Source: an uncultured Nocardioides sp. (GTDB taxonomy: Bacteria > Actinomycetota > Actinomycetes > Propionibacteriales > Nocardioidaceae). From it: a stretch of 64,000 nucleotides of DNA. Below are positions 44,838 to 53,145 of this stretch, piece after piece. Positions within the stretch are counted from its first letter, which is position 1. Every line of letters begins with the position of its first letter. The stretch lies in NCBI RefSeq assembly GCF_947489365.1, contig NZ_CANLDB010000003.1:496001-560000 (forward strand), given 5' to 3'. The notes under the pieces were generated by a model. The model saw nothing but the letters and a program-made list of their open reading frames with translations, was not told the DNA's origin and did not search any database. The position numbers were made by a program, and so were the translations under genes.

Positions 44838-45752
44838 GTGGCCGAGCCCCGACTGCCCAGCATCCCGCCCGCCCCGGACGTCGAGGGTGCGACCCACCTG
44901 CACTCCGGCAAGGTGCGCGACCTCTACCGCCTCGACCAGGGTCCGTACGCCGGCGCCCTGCTGATGGTGGCCAGCGACCGGATCTCCGCCTACGACCACG
45001 TGCTCAGCCCGGGGATCCCCGACAAGGGCGAGATCCTCACCCGGATGTCGCTGTGGTGGTTCGACCGGCTGGCCGACCTCCTCCCCGGGCACGTCCTCAG
45101 CAGCACCGACGGCGTCCCCGACCACCTGCGCGGGCGCGCCCTGGTCTGCCGGCCGCTGACGATGTACCCGGTCGAGTGCGTCGCCCGGGGCTACCTCACC
45201 GGCTCCGGGCTCGACGACTACCGGGCCACGGGCGAGGTCTGCGGCATCCCCCTGCCCCCAGGGCTCGAGCAGGCCTCCCGCCTGGCGGAGCCGATCTTCA
45301 CCCCCGCCACCAAGGCGGACCTCGGCGACCACGACGAGAACGTGTCGTTCGAGGCCGTCGTCGCGACCGTCGGCGCCGCCACCGCGGAGACGCTGCGGGA
45401 GGTCACCCTCGCGGTGTACGCCCGCGCCGAGGGCATCGCCCGCGAGCAGGGGATCCTCCTCGCCGACACCAAGATCGAGCTCGGCACCGACGACGCGGAG
45501 GGCGGCCGGCTGACGCTCGGCGACGAGGTCCTCACCCCGGACTCCTCGCGCTACTGGCCCGCCGACGCCTGGACGCCGGGCGTCACGCCGCCGGCGTACG
45601 ACAAGCAGGTCCTGCGCGACTGGCTCACCGGCGAGTCCGGCTGGGACCGCACCGGCGAGGCGCCGCCGCCGGAGCTGCCGCCGCAGGTCGTGGACCTGAC
45701 GAGGCAGCGGTACGTGGAGGCCTACGAGAGACTGACCGGGGAGCGCTTCTGA
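44838..45752 (+). CDS. purC: Phosphoribosylaminoimidazole-succinocarboxamide synthase
   Basis: 304 residues, the longer actinobacterial/eukaryotic SAICAR synthase type. LHSGKVRDLYRL (ATP loop), VASDRISAYDHVL, PVECVARGYLTGSG and LADTKIELG are characteristic. It joins CAIR with Asp to make SAICAR. The start GTG 44838 is fixed by the GATACT spacing and family length. The SRPBCC gene follows after 46 bp. Confidence 0.97.
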   Translation: MAEPRLPSIPPAPDVEGATHLHSGKVRDLYRLDQGPYAGALLMVASDRISAYDHVLSPGIPDKGEILTRMSLWWFDRLADLLPGHVLSSTDGVPDHLRGRALVCRPLTMYPVECVARGYLTGSGLDDYRATGEVCGIPLPPGLEQASRLAEPIFTPATKADLGDHDENVSFEAVVATVGAATAETLREVTLAVYARAEGIAREQGILLADTKIELGTDDAEGGRLTLGDEVLTPDSSRYWPADAWTPGVTPPAYDKQVLRDWLTGESGWDRTGEAPPPELPPQVVDLTRQRYVEAYERLTGERF

Positions 45753-45798
45753 GGCGCACGACCCACCGGAGCATGAGCAGCACGAGGAGAGGTCCCTG

Positions 45799-46242
45799 AT
45801 GGGGTTCACGCTCGAGATCGACGTCGCCGCGCCGCCCGAGGCGGTGCAGGACTACTTCGCCGACCCGGCCCTGCGCCCGGACTGGCAGTCCAGCCTGCGC
45901 CGCATCGACCGGCTCGGCGGCCCGCCCCGCGGCGTCGGCGCCCGCTGGTACGACGTCACCCTCGTCGGCGCGAAGCCGCTGATGGAGGTCACGGTCGACG
46001 AGCCCGGCCGCGCGTGGTCCGAGGTCGGGGAGTGGCGCGGCCTCGTCGCGCGCCTCGACATGCGGTTCGAGCCCACCGTCCTCGACGGCGTGCCCGGCAC
46101 CCACGTGGTGGCCCTGGTCGACGTCGACGCCCCCGGCTGGCGCATGCCGATCGGAATCGCGATCCGCCTGTTCGGTCCGCTCGGCATTCGCGCGGACCTC
46201 AAGGCGGCGGCGCGGGCGATCGAGCGACGTACCAACGGGTAA
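45799..46242 (+). CDS. SRPBCC (START-like) family protein
   Basis: 147 residues. The opening GFTLEIDVAAPPEAVQDYFA then DPALRPDWQSSLRRIDRL is a helix-grip start, and the last helix LGIRADLKAAARAIERR closes the pocket. GAGAGG precedes the ATG. The ligand is unknown; it is the second SRPBCC protein here and only distantly like that at 16685. Confidence 0.82.
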   Translation: MGFTLEIDVAAPPEAVQDYFADPALRPDWQSSLRRIDRLGGPPRGVGARWYDVTLVGAKPLMEVTVDEPGRAWSEVGEWRGLVARLDMRFEPTVLDGVPGTHVVALVDVDAPGWRMPIGIAIRLFGPLGIRADLKAAARAIERRTNG

Positions 46243-46247
46243 CACGC

Positions 46248-46265
46248 GGGTGACGGGGATCACCC
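46248..46265 (+). terminator. Short hairpin before the acyl-CoA ligase gene
   Basis: GGGTGA-CGGGGA-TCACCC, 6-bp stem, directly after the SRPBCC stop. Confidence 0.4.
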
Positions 46266-46272
46266 CGCCCCG

Positions 46273-46278
46273 TAGGGT
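46273..46278 (+). promoter_or_regulatory. Leaderless-type -10 (TAGGGT)
   Basis: TAGGGT ends 6 nt before ATG 46285 of the acyl-CoA ligase gene. Confidence 0.55.
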
Positions 46279-46284
46279 TCGCGC

Positions 46285-47850
46285 ATGACGAACCTCTCCC
46301 GCCTCCTCGAGGACACCGCCGCCTCGTACCCCGACCGCACCGCGATCGTCATGGGCGACACGCGCCTGTCGTACGCCGAGCTGCAGGGCGCCTCGAACCA
46401 GGTCGCGAACGTCCTCGCCGAGCGGGGGATCCAGCCGGGTGACAAGGTCGCCCTGACCTGCCCGAACATCCCGTACTTCTCGATCGTCTACTACGGCATC
46501 CTCAAGGCCGGCGCGACCGTCGTCCCGCTGAACGTGCTGCTGCGGGGCAAGGAGGTCGCCTACCACCTTGACGACTCGGACGCGAAGGCCTACTTCTGCT
46601 TCCAGGGCACCGAGGAGCTGCCGATGGCGGAGGCCGGCAAGGCCGGGTTCGACGCCACCGACGGCTGCGAGCACTTCTTCGTGATCACCGCGGACCCCTC
46701 CGCGGACTCGCCCATCGAGGGCACCGAGACGCTCGGCCGGGCCATGTCCCAGGCCTCGGGTGAGTTCGACTCGGTCGACGTGGACGACGACGACACCGCC
46801 GTCATCCTGTACACCTCCGGCACGACCGGGAAGCCGAAGGGTGCGGAGCTGCGGCACCGCAACATGCGGGACAACGCGATGGCGGGCCAGGGCATCTTCG
46901 GCGCGAACGTCGACGAGCCCGACACCTTCCTCTGCGTGCTGCCGCTGTTCCACTCCTTCGGCCAGACGGTGATCCAGAACGCCGGCTTCGGCTTCGGCGG
47001 CACCGTCGTCATGCTGCCCCGCTTCGAGGCCCACGCGGCCCTGAAGCTGATGCTCAACGAGGGCGTCACGTTCTTCGCCGGCGTCCCGACCATGTACTGG
47101 GGCCTGCTCGGCGCGCTCGACGAGTCTCCGGTCGACGTCTCCAGCCTCGCCGAGAACCTCCGCGTCGCCGCCGCGGGCGGTGCCGCGCTGCCGGGCGAGG
47201 TGCACAAGGACTTCCAGGCAAAGTTCGGGGTCACCATCCTCGAGGGCTACGGCCTCTCGGAGACCTCCCCGGTCGCCAGCTTCTCCCCGTGGGGCGAGGA
47301 GCCGCGGGTGGGCTCGATCGGCCGCCCGATCGAGGGCGTCGAGATGAAGCTGATCGACCCGGACCCCGACAAGCGCGAGGACCTCCCCGAGGGCGAGGAC
47401 ACCGTCGGCGAGATCGCCATCAAGGGCCACAACATCATGAAGGGCTACTACAACCGCCCCGAGGCCACCGAGGAGGCCATCGTCGACGGGTGGTTCCGCT
47501 CCGGTGACCTGGGGCGCAAGGACGCTGACGGCTTCTACTACATCGTCGACCGCAGCAAGGACATGATCATCCGCGGCGGCTTCAACGTGTACCCCCGCGA
47601 GATCGAGGAGGTGCTGATGAGCCACCCGGCCGTCTCGCTGGCCGCGGTCATCGGCGTCCCCCACGAGTCCCACGGCGAGGAGATCAAGGCGTTCGTCATC
47701 CTGAACAAGGACACCGACGAGACCCCCGACTCCCTCAAGGCCTGGGCCAAGGAGGAGATGGCGGGTTACAAGTACCCCCGCATCATCGAGGTCAAGGACG
47801 AGTTCCCGATGACCTCGACCGGCAAGATCCTGAAGCGGGAGCTGTCCTGA
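46285..47850 (+). CDS. Long-chain fatty-acid--CoA ligase (AMP-binding)
   Basis: 521 residues. ANL-superfamily motifs: P-loop LYTSGTTGKPKGAELRHRN, GYGLSETSPVASF, GWFRSGDLGRKDADGFYYI, hinge VDRSKDMIIRGGFNVYPREI, and the C-terminal catalytic Lys in TSTGKILKREL. It activates a carboxylic acid as acyl-AMP, then acyl-CoA. Overall pattern is that of FadD-type long-chain ligases, though chain-length preference is not decided by sequence. No other fatty-acid genes are adjacent. Confidence 0.92.
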   Translation: MTNLSRLLEDTAASYPDRTAIVMGDTRLSYAELQGASNQVANVLAERGIQPGDKVALTCPNIPYFSIVYYGILKAGATVVPLNVLLRGKEVAYHLDDSDAKAYFCFQGTEELPMAEAGKAGFDATDGCEHFFVITADPSADSPIEGTETLGRAMSQASGEFDSVDVDDDDTAVILYTSGTTGKPKGAELRHRNMRDNAMAGQGIFGANVDEPDTFLCVLPLFHSFGQTVIQNAGFGFGGTVVMLPRFEAHAALKLMLNEGVTFFAGVPTMYWGLLGALDESPVDVSSLAENLRVAAAGGAALPGEVHKDFQAKFGVTILEGYGLSETSPVASFSPWGEEPRVGSIGRPIEGVEMKLIDPDPDKREDLPEGEDTVGEIAIKGHNIMKGYYNRPEATEEAIVDGWFRSGDLGRKDADGFYYIVDRSKDMIIRGGFNVYPREIEEVLMSHPAVSLAAVIGVPHESHGEEIKAFVILNKDTDETPDSLKAWAKEEMAGYKYPRIIEVKDEFPMTSTGKILKRELS

Positions 47851-47894
47851 GGCTCGCCTGACGCCCGCGTCGTGAGCACTGCGAGGATGGGCCC

Positions 47895-48086
47895 GTGACC
47901 GTCGCACACTGGTTCGGGCTCACCCTCGCGCTCATGATGCTGGCCTTCGGCGCCGTCGCCGGCCTCCAGGGCGTGGGCTACGTCGAGGGTCCCTTCACCG
48001 GCTCCCGCAGCGCCGCCGGCTTCGGCTCCGCGCTCGCGGGCCTCGGCGTCGCGCTCGGCATCGTGGTGCTGCAGAACCGCCGCTAG
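47895..48086 (+). CDS. Small two-helix membrane protein, unknown
   Basis: 63 residues from GTG 47895; GAGGAT sits 6 nt upstream. Two hydrophobic helices (GLTLALMMLAFGAVAGLQGV and AAGFGSALAGLGVALGIVVL) with a short polar loop, and the tail QNRR. No family recognised. Its stop is followed by twin hairpins. Confidence 0.65.
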   Translation: MTVAHWFGLTLALMMLAFGAVAGLQGVGYVEGPFTGSRSAAGFGSALAGLGVALGIVVLQNRR

Positions 48087-48138
48087 GTCGCCGTCCCCGT
48101 CGGGCGCGTCTGGCGCGTCGCGCCGGCCGGTCGGGGGA

Positions 48139-48203
48139 CTGCCGTTTTGCGCGAAACGGCAGCTCAGCGGCCCCGGACACTGCCGTTTGTGACGAAACGG
48201 CAG
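48139..48203. terminator. Two identical-stem hairpins (CTGCCGTTT/AAACGGCAG)
   Basis: Stems at 48139-48147/48154-48162 and 48180-48188/48195-48203: 9-bp arms CTGCCGTTT and AAACGGCAG with 6-nt loops TGCGCG and GTGACG. They lie between convergent genes, so act as a terminator pair or are copies of a REP-like repeat. Confidence 0.8.
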
Positions 48204-48231
48204 CGCCGGCCGCTGCTCCGCGGGCCCTGGA

Positions 48232-49194
48232 TCAGGGCCGCTGCCGGGAGCGGGAGGCGCGGGTGAGGCGCTTCCACTCCTGCAGCTTGGCGGCTCGGGC
48301 GGCCGGGTCGGTACGACGCTCCAGGTAGGCCAGCTCACGGCGGGCGGCGTGCCAGCCGTCGAGGCGGCGGGTGGACAGCTCGCCGCTCGCGATGGCTGCC
48401 GTCACGGCGCAGCCGGGCTCGGTGTCGTGGGCGCAGTCGACGAAGCGGCACTCCTCGGCGAGCGCGGCGACGTCGGCGTACACGGCCGCCACGCCCTCCT
48501 CGCTGGCGTGCAGGTCGAGGTTCCGCACGCCCGGCAGGTCGAGCAGCGTCCCTCCCGAGGCGAGGCGGTAGAGGCGCCGGGTGGTCGTGGTGTGCCGGCC
48601 CTCGCCGTCCGCCCGGACCTCCCGGGTCGCCTCGTCGCGACCCTCCAGCGCGTTGAGCAGCGAGGTCTTGCCGGCGCCGGACGCGCCCAGCATCGTCGCC
48701 GTGACGCCCGCGCCCAGGTGGGCGCGGAGCGCGTCGAGCCCCCGGCCGTCCACGGTGCTGGTGAGCACCACCTCGACCCCCGGCGCCGCCGTACGGGCCT
48801 GCTCGGCGCGGGCGTCCGGGTCGTCGGCGAGGTCCGCCTTCGTGAGGACGACGAGCGGTGTCGCGCCGGAGTCCCACGCCAGGATCGCCATCCGCTCCAG
48901 CGCGCCCTCGCGCAGGCCGTGGTCCGCCGGCGCCACCAGCAGGACCAGGTCGACGTTGGCCGCCAGCACCTGCAGCTCGTGGCCGTTCGGGTCCGGCCGG
49001 GTCAGCTGCGTACGGCGGGGGAGGACCTCCGTGATCCGGCCGTCGGCGACGTGCACCTCGTCGCCCGCCACCGGTGTGAGCGACAGTCCGGGCGCGAGCC
49101 GCACCGCGGCGACGCCGTCGTCCGGCTCGTGCAGGACCTCCGCCGTCCGCCCGTGGACGACGACGACCCGTGCGCGCTGCTGGACCTCGACCAT
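48232..49194 (-). CDS. rsgA: Ribosome small subunit-dependent GTPase RsgA
   Basis: 320 residues from ATG 49194, with GACACT 6 nt upstream. Circularly permuted GTPase: VVLTKADL (G4) comes before LGASGAGKTSLLNAL (G1) and LLDLPGVRN (G3). The C-terminal zinc knuckle is CRFVDCAHDTEPGC. The N-terminal OB-fold spans about 1-70. Acts in 30S maturation. Fewer residues than many RsgA, but all motifs are present. Confidence 0.93.
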   Translation of the reverse strand: MVEVQQRARVVVVHGRTAEVLHEPDDGVAAVRLAPGLSLTPVAGDEVHVADGRITEVLPRRTQLTRPDPNGHELQVLAANVDLVLLVAPADHGLREGALERMAILAWDSGATPLVVLTKADLADDPDARAEQARTAAPGVEVVLTSTVDGRGLDALRAHLGAGVTATMLGASGAGKTSLLNALEGRDEATREVRADGEGRHTTTTRRLYRLASGGTLLDLPGVRNLDLHASEEGVAAVYADVAALAEECRFVDCAHDTEPGCAVTAAIASGELSTRRLDGWHAARRELAYLERRTDPAARAAKLQEWKRLTRASRSRQRP

Positions 49195-49270
49195 CCGGTC
49201 AGTGTCCGGCGGGCGGGGGCGGCGGGTCGACCGGTTTTCGGCGTCGGACGACGCCCGGGACCGGGCTGAC

Positions 49271-49318
49271 GAAACCCCGGCTGGGCCCACGAAACTTCGT
49301 GGGCCCAGCCGGGGTTTC
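49271..49318. repeat. 48-bp perfect palindrome (23-bp arms)
   Basis: Arms 49271-49293 and 49296-49318 are exact reverse complements separated by two bases; the left arm starts GAAACCCCGGCTGGGCCCAC. The surrounding 100 bp repeat GTGAAAC fragments. A diverged relative lies at 62352-62396. Confidence 0.85.
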
Positions 49319-49388
49319 ACCAGCCGACCCGTGAAACCTGAGGCAGCAGAGGCCAGAGTGAAACGCCCCGGACCGCACGCCGGGTCAC

Positions 49389-49451
49389 CGGGTCTCGACA
49401 CGCTCCGTCGCGGCTCCGTCCCTCAGCCGTGGTCGCTGCTCGACCACCGAC
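49389..49451. repeat. GGTCTCGAC...CTGCTCGACCACCG dispersed repeat
   Basis: This element has the same start (CCGGGTCTCGAC) and end (GCTGCTCGACCA) as the 18226-18577 array units, with a diverged middle. It sits just downstream of the stress protein gene stop. Confidence 0.65.
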
Positions 49452-49468
49452 GGTCCGTTCTTCGTTCC

Positions 49469-49969
49469 TCAGAACGGGTTGGGCCGCCCGCCGGGCAGGC
49501 CCGCGAGCAGCTCCTGCGCCTGCCCGAGCAGCTTGTGCTCGACGAGGACCTCGTAGCGGGTGGCGACGATGGTCGAGACGCTGGAGAAGTCACGGCGGCC
49601 GCGGGTGGCGGCGTACCCGATGAGCGCCCAGATGACGCCGAACGCCATGCCGAACAGGGCGGTGGCGACGATGACGCCGAGCACGTTCTCCTCGCCGAAC
49701 AGGGAGAAGATGAGCCCGATGAAGAGACCGAACCACGCACCGCTGAGCGCCCCGGCACCGGCGACCTTGCCGCTGGTCAGCCGTCCGGTGATGCGCTCGA
49801 CCTGACGCAGCTCGGTCCCGACGATCATGCAGTTCTGGACCGGGAACTCCGCGTCGGAGAGGTGGTCGACGGCGCGCTGGGCGTCGGCGTAGTCGTCGTA
49901 GGTGGCGAGCGACTGGGGGAACTCCAGCGAGAGCGCGGAGGCGGAGCGGGGACCGGACGACGTGGACAT
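49469..49969 (-). CDS. General stress protein (YflT/GSP17M-like) with membrane segment
   Basis: 166 residues. The N-terminal beta-alpha pattern SLATYDDYADAQRAVDHLSD with VQNCMIVGTELRQVERITGR is the general-stress-protein 17M signature. A glycine-zipper-like hydrophobic region (GALSGAWFGLFIGLIFSLFG, then a second) follows, and a C-terminal strand YEVLVEHKLLGQAQELLAG. Role in stress is inferred only from homologues. Upstream region is divergent with purS. Confidence 0.82.
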   Translation of the reverse strand: MSTSSGPRSASALSLEFPQSLATYDDYADAQRAVDHLSDAEFPVQNCMIVGTELRQVERITGRLTSGKVAGAGALSGAWFGLFIGLIFSLFGEENVLGVIVATALFGMAFGVIWALIGYAATRGRRDFSSVSTIVATRYEVLVEHKLLGQAQELLAGLPGGRPNPF

Positions 49970-50016
49970 GCCTCCATTGTGCCCAGCCGGGCTGAGCGTC
50001 TGCTGAGCGTCGCCTC

Positions 50017-50022
50017 TACGCT
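50017..50022 (+). promoter_or_regulatory. Leaderless-type -10 (TACGCT) for purSQ
   Basis: TACGCT ends 6 nt before ATG 50029. Confidence 0.55.
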
Positions 50023-50028
50023 GGGCCC

Positions 50029-50298
50029 ATGGTCCGAGTCGTCGTCGACGTCATGCCCAAGCCCGAGATCCTCGACCCCCAGGGCAAGGCCGTCTCCGGC
50101 GCGCTGGTCCGGCTCGGGTTCGCCGGGGTCGCCGACGTGCGGCAGGGCAAGCGCTTCGAGCTCGAGCTGGAGGCCGACGAGGGCGACGGCCTCAGTGCCG
50201 ACCGCCTCGCCGAGGTCGAGCAGATGGCCGCCACCCTGCTGAGCAACCCGGTGATCGAGGACTACCGGGTCCGCGTCGAGCAGGGGGCCGACGCGTGA
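50029..50298 (+). CDS. purS: FGAM synthase subunit PurS
   Basis: 89 residues. [20 protein letters not shown] and the paired beta-strand layout identify PurS, the small dimeric bridging subunit that links PurQ (ammonia source) to PurL. Overlaps the purQ start by 4 bp; with leaderless transcription it would be translated first. Confidence 0.96.
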   Translation: MVRVVVDVMPKPEILDPQGKAVSGALVRLGFAGVADVRQGKRFELELEADEGDGLSADRLAEVEQMAATLLSNPVIEDYRVRVEQGADA

Positions 50299-50966
50299 GG
50301 GTCGGCGTCGTCACCTTCCCCGGTTCCCTCGACGACGTCGACGCGCAGCGGGCGGCGACGATCGCCGGCCACGACGTCGTCCCGCTCTGGCACGGCGACG
50401 CCACGCTGTCCGGCGTCGACGCGGTGATCCTCCCCGGCGGTTTCTCGTACGGCGACTACCTGCGCTGCGGGGCGATCTCCCGGTTCTCCCCGGTGATGGG
50501 CCCGCTGGTGGACGCCGCCACCGACGGCATGCCGGTCCTCGGCATCTGCAACGGTTTCCAGGTCCTCTGCGAGTCGCACCTGCTGCCGGGTGCCCTGGTC
50601 CGCAACGACCACCAGCGGTTCGTCTGCCGCGACCAGCGCCTCGAGATCCGCAACGCCGCCACCCCGTGGACGGCGTCGTACGAGCCGGGCCAGCAGGTCG
50701 TCGTCCCGCTGAAGAACGGCGAGGGCTCGTACGTCGCCGACACCGCCACCCTGGACGCCCTCGAGAACGAGGGCCGCGTCGTCGCGACGTACGTCGGGCC
50801 GAACCCCAACGGCTCGCTGCGCGCCATCGCCGGCATCACCAACACCGCCGGCAACGTCGTCGGTCTGATGCCGCACCCCGAGCACGCCGTCGAGGACCTC
50901 TGTGGTCCCGGCACCGACGGACTCGGGTTCTTCACCAGCCTGACGGCCCTCGCCGCCGCGCTCTAG
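50295..50966 (+). CDS. purQ: FGAM synthase glutaminase subunit PurQ
   Basis: 223 residues from GTG 50295. Class I glutamine amidotransferase with the nucleophile Cys near 85 in [11 protein letters not shown] and the His/Glu in MPHPEHAVE. It delivers ammonia to PurL through PurS. Its partner purL lies 5 kb downstream rather than in the same operon. Confidence 0.97.
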   Translation: MRVGVVTFPGSLDDVDAQRAATIAGHDVVPLWHGDATLSGVDAVILPGGFSYGDYLRCGAISRFSPVMGPLVDAATDGMPVLGICNGFQVLCESHLLPGALVRNDHQRFVCRDQRLEIRNAATPWTASYEPGQQVVVPLKNGEGSYVADTATLDALENEGRVVATYVGPNPNGSLRAIAGITNTAGNVVGLMPHPEHAVEDLCGPGTDGLGFFTSLTALAAAL

Positions 50967-50979
50967 CGAGAGGCGGCCG

Positions 50980-51426
50980 TCAGCCGACGGGCGGACCCAC
51001 CAGCAGCGCGACGCCGGTCAGCGCGGCCACCGCGAGGACCCCGACACCGAGGCCCTGCGCCGGACGGCGGATCAGCCACGCCGCCGGACGCTCGAGCGCG
51101 CCCGTAGGGCGGTCCGTGGCGAGGCGCCACGAGGTGCCGAGGTGGCCCCGCCTCTCGGAGCGCCGGTCGAACCACAGCGTCACGAACGGCGGGACCGCCG
51201 AGACCAGGCCGAGCAGCGCGCGGCCGACCGGCCACCGCTGGTCGACGGCCACGAGGACCGTGGTGAGGCAGTAGGCGATGAACGCGACGCCGTGCAGCAT
51301 CCCGCCGACGCTGACGACGGCGTCGGTGGTGCGGGTGACGTACTTGAGCACCATCCCGACGAGCAGGAGGGCCCAGGTGAGGGCCTCGGTGACGGCGACG
51401 ACCCGGAAGAGACGGAGCGGGCTCAT
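50980..51426 (-). CDS. DUF3817 family membrane protein
   Basis: 148 residues. LFRVVAVTEALTWALLLVGM, TTDAVVSVGGMLHGVAFIAY and ALLGLVSAVPPFVTLWFDRR match DUF3817, with three helices in the domain and a fourth near the C terminus (LGVGVLAVAALTGVALLVG). Function unknown. It converges on purQ. Confidence 0.88.
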   Translation of the reverse strand: MSPLRLFRVVAVTEALTWALLLVGMVLKYVTRTTDAVVSVGGMLHGVAFIAYCLTTVLVAVDQRWPVGRALLGLVSAVPPFVTLWFDRRSERRGHLGTSWRLATDRPTGALERPAAWLIRRPAQGLGVGVLAVAALTGVALLVGPPVG

Positions 51427-51433
51427 ACGGACA

Positions 51434-51473
51434 GGATCCCCCGCGGCCCCCCACCGGGGGCCGAGGGGGATCC
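51434..51473 (-). terminator. 16-bp-stem hairpin downstream of the DUF1906 gene
   Basis: GGATCCCCC pairs with GGGGGATCC, and GGCCCCC with GGGGGCC inside, with one internal mismatch step and a 4-nt loop. It lies just past the stop at 51501 on the minus strand. Confidence 0.75.
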
Positions 51474-51500
51474 TCGGGGGGTCTGCTCAGGAGATCCGGG

Positions 51501-52883
51501 TCACGCGCCGCCGCGGCCGAAGCTCATCGCGCGCCAGCTCGCCTCGGTGACGATCCCGGTCTGCGGCTGCTTGATGCGGGCCTGCCAGCGGCGCACGGCG
51601 GCCTCGACCTCGCGGTCGTAGTGCGCGTCGACGTCGCCCTGGCGCAGCCCGGTGGCGTTGAGCATCCGCTGCACGCGGCGGACCTGCCAGCCGTTCGAGC
51701 CGAACTTCAGGACGGGGCGGTCGCCCTCCGAGGCCATCCGGATCCACCCGGTGCGGCCCCAGCCGCGTCCGCCGGTCATGCCACGGTCGCGTCGGTACGC
51801 CGTCACCGCGTCGCCGGTGGCCCGGTCGTAGGTGCCGCTGACCTCCGCGTCGTAGAAGCCGCGCATCTTCAGGTTGCACTGCAGGGCCCGGACCATCTTG
51901 CCCTTGGCGCCCGGCGTCAGCGCGCCGTACGTCGGGAGGTCGACGACGACGTCGCCGCACTTGGTCCGGCTGGCGAGCGGTCGCGAGCCCTGGCCGACCT
52001 CGAGCCAGTTGCTGTCGATGTTGATCGTGACGCCGCCGTGGGTCTCGAGGTGACCGCCGCGGTACTGCTTGACCCGGCGGCCCGGGCGCCAGCCGTCCTC
52101 ACGCAGGTACGACGTCGAGGAGTTGGCCTGCTCGTCCCAGCGGGCGAACCAGATGTACTGCGGCATGACGTACTTGCCGGGGCGCTCGACGCGGGCGTCG
52201 TCCCAGGCGTTCAGCCCGGAACCGGCGCTGGAGTACAGGCCGGTGGTGAAGCCCAGGCGCTTGACCGTCGTGTTCCACGCGGAGACGAAGGCGAGAGCCG
52301 ACTCGCGGCAGCTCGTGTTCCCGGTGTCGAAGGCCTCCATGTCGTACCAGAGCACGCTCTTCGGGGCGATCCCGAGCCGCTTCGCGGCGTCCACGCTGCG
52401 CTGACCCTCGGTGCGTCCCATGGCGCGTGCCGCGACGTAGCGGCTGTTCGGCCCCGGGGTCGGGTTGATCGTCGGGTCGTTGCCGTAGCGCGGGAAGTGA
52501 GGGCTGCAGGAGGCCTGCGGGCCGAGGGTGATGGGCAGCAGCTCCCAGCCCTGGGCGAGCTGGGTGCTCACCCAGTCCGGCGTGAGGTTGCGCTGCTCGC
52601 GGCAGCCCCGGGAGGCGCCCGAGATGTAGATCCCGACGGCGAGGAACGGCGAGGTCTCCATCCAGCGCGTCATCGACGCCTGGGACGGCGCCTCGCACTG
52701 GTCGAAGCCGAAACCGGTGAGGTTGCCGGGGGTCACCGGGTTCGCCGCGACGGCGGGCGACGCGGTCACGGTGGTCGCGCCGAGCACTCCGCCGACCAGG
52801 CCGAGCAGGCTCGTGCAGGCGGCGGCGAGGCGGACGCGGCGGCGGACCCGGAGGGTCGTCGAGGGGGTCAGAGGACTGGCCAC
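51501..52883 (-). CDS. Secreted DUF1906 (glycoside hydrolase-like) protein with peptidoglycan-binding repeats
   Basis: 460 residues from GTG 52883, with GGAG seven bases upstream. Signal peptide ends near SPAVAANP. The DUF1906 domain (about 50-300) has a TIM-barrel-like pattern including FGFDQCEAPS, FLAVGIYISG, SVLWYDMEAF and TTGLYSSAGSG, as in mycobacterial Rv2525c. Two PG_binding_1 modules follow (GALTPGAKGKMVRALQCNLK and FGSNGWQVRRVQRMLNATGL). It probably acts on cell-wall glycan or another wall polymer outside the cell; activity is unproved for the family. Divergent from the aminopeptidase gene. Confidence 0.88.
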   Translation of the reverse strand: MASPLTPSTTLRVRRRVRLAAACTSLLGLVGGVLGATTVTASPAVAANPVTPGNLTGFGFDQCEAPSQASMTRWMETSPFLAVGIYISGASRGCREQRNLTPDWVSTQLAQGWELLPITLGPQASCSPHFPRYGNDPTINPTPGPNSRYVAARAMGRTEGQRSVDAAKRLGIAPKSVLWYDMEAFDTGNTSCRESALAFVSAWNTTVKRLGFTTGLYSSAGSGLNAWDDARVERPGKYVMPQYIWFARWDEQANSSTSYLREDGWRPGRRVKQYRGGHLETHGGVTINIDSNWLEVGQGSRPLASRTKCGDVVVDLPTYGALTPGAKGKMVRALQCNLKMRGFYDAEVSGTYDRATGDAVTAYRRDRGMTGGRGWGRTGWIRMASEGDRPVLKFGSNGWQVRRVQRMLNATGLRQGDVDAHYDREVEAAVRRWQARIKQPQTGIVTEASWRAMSFGRGGA

Positions 52884-52954
52884 GGGGGTCTCCAAACGGC
52901 GGGGAAGATGCCGCCCGAGTCGGCACGGCCAGTCACTGTAATCACACTGTTCAC

Positions 52955-53006
52955 ACGCGTAACACGTGTTCACTGGAACTACAGATCTGTAATTCGCGGC
53001 CGCGAA
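52955..53006. promoter_or_regulatory. Cluster of short palindromes between divergent genes
   Basis: Within 52 bp lie ACGCGT, AACACGTGTT (52961-52970), ACAGATCTGT (52981-52990) and TTCGCGGCCGCGAA (52993-53006). The arrangement suggests binding sites for one or more dimeric regulators. The minus-strand TACAGT near 52940 could be the -10 of the DUF1906 gene. Confidence 0.5.
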
Positions 53007-53145
53007 ACCCTGCCCCCCGGAGGGAGGCGCAGGACGGCTCCCAGGGGTCACCGCCGGGAGCGGCGTACGGTCGGGGAACCGACTCGATTAATCCCCCCAG
53101 TCGCAGCACCTCGGCACCCATCCGACGACGAACGCAGGAGCAGGC

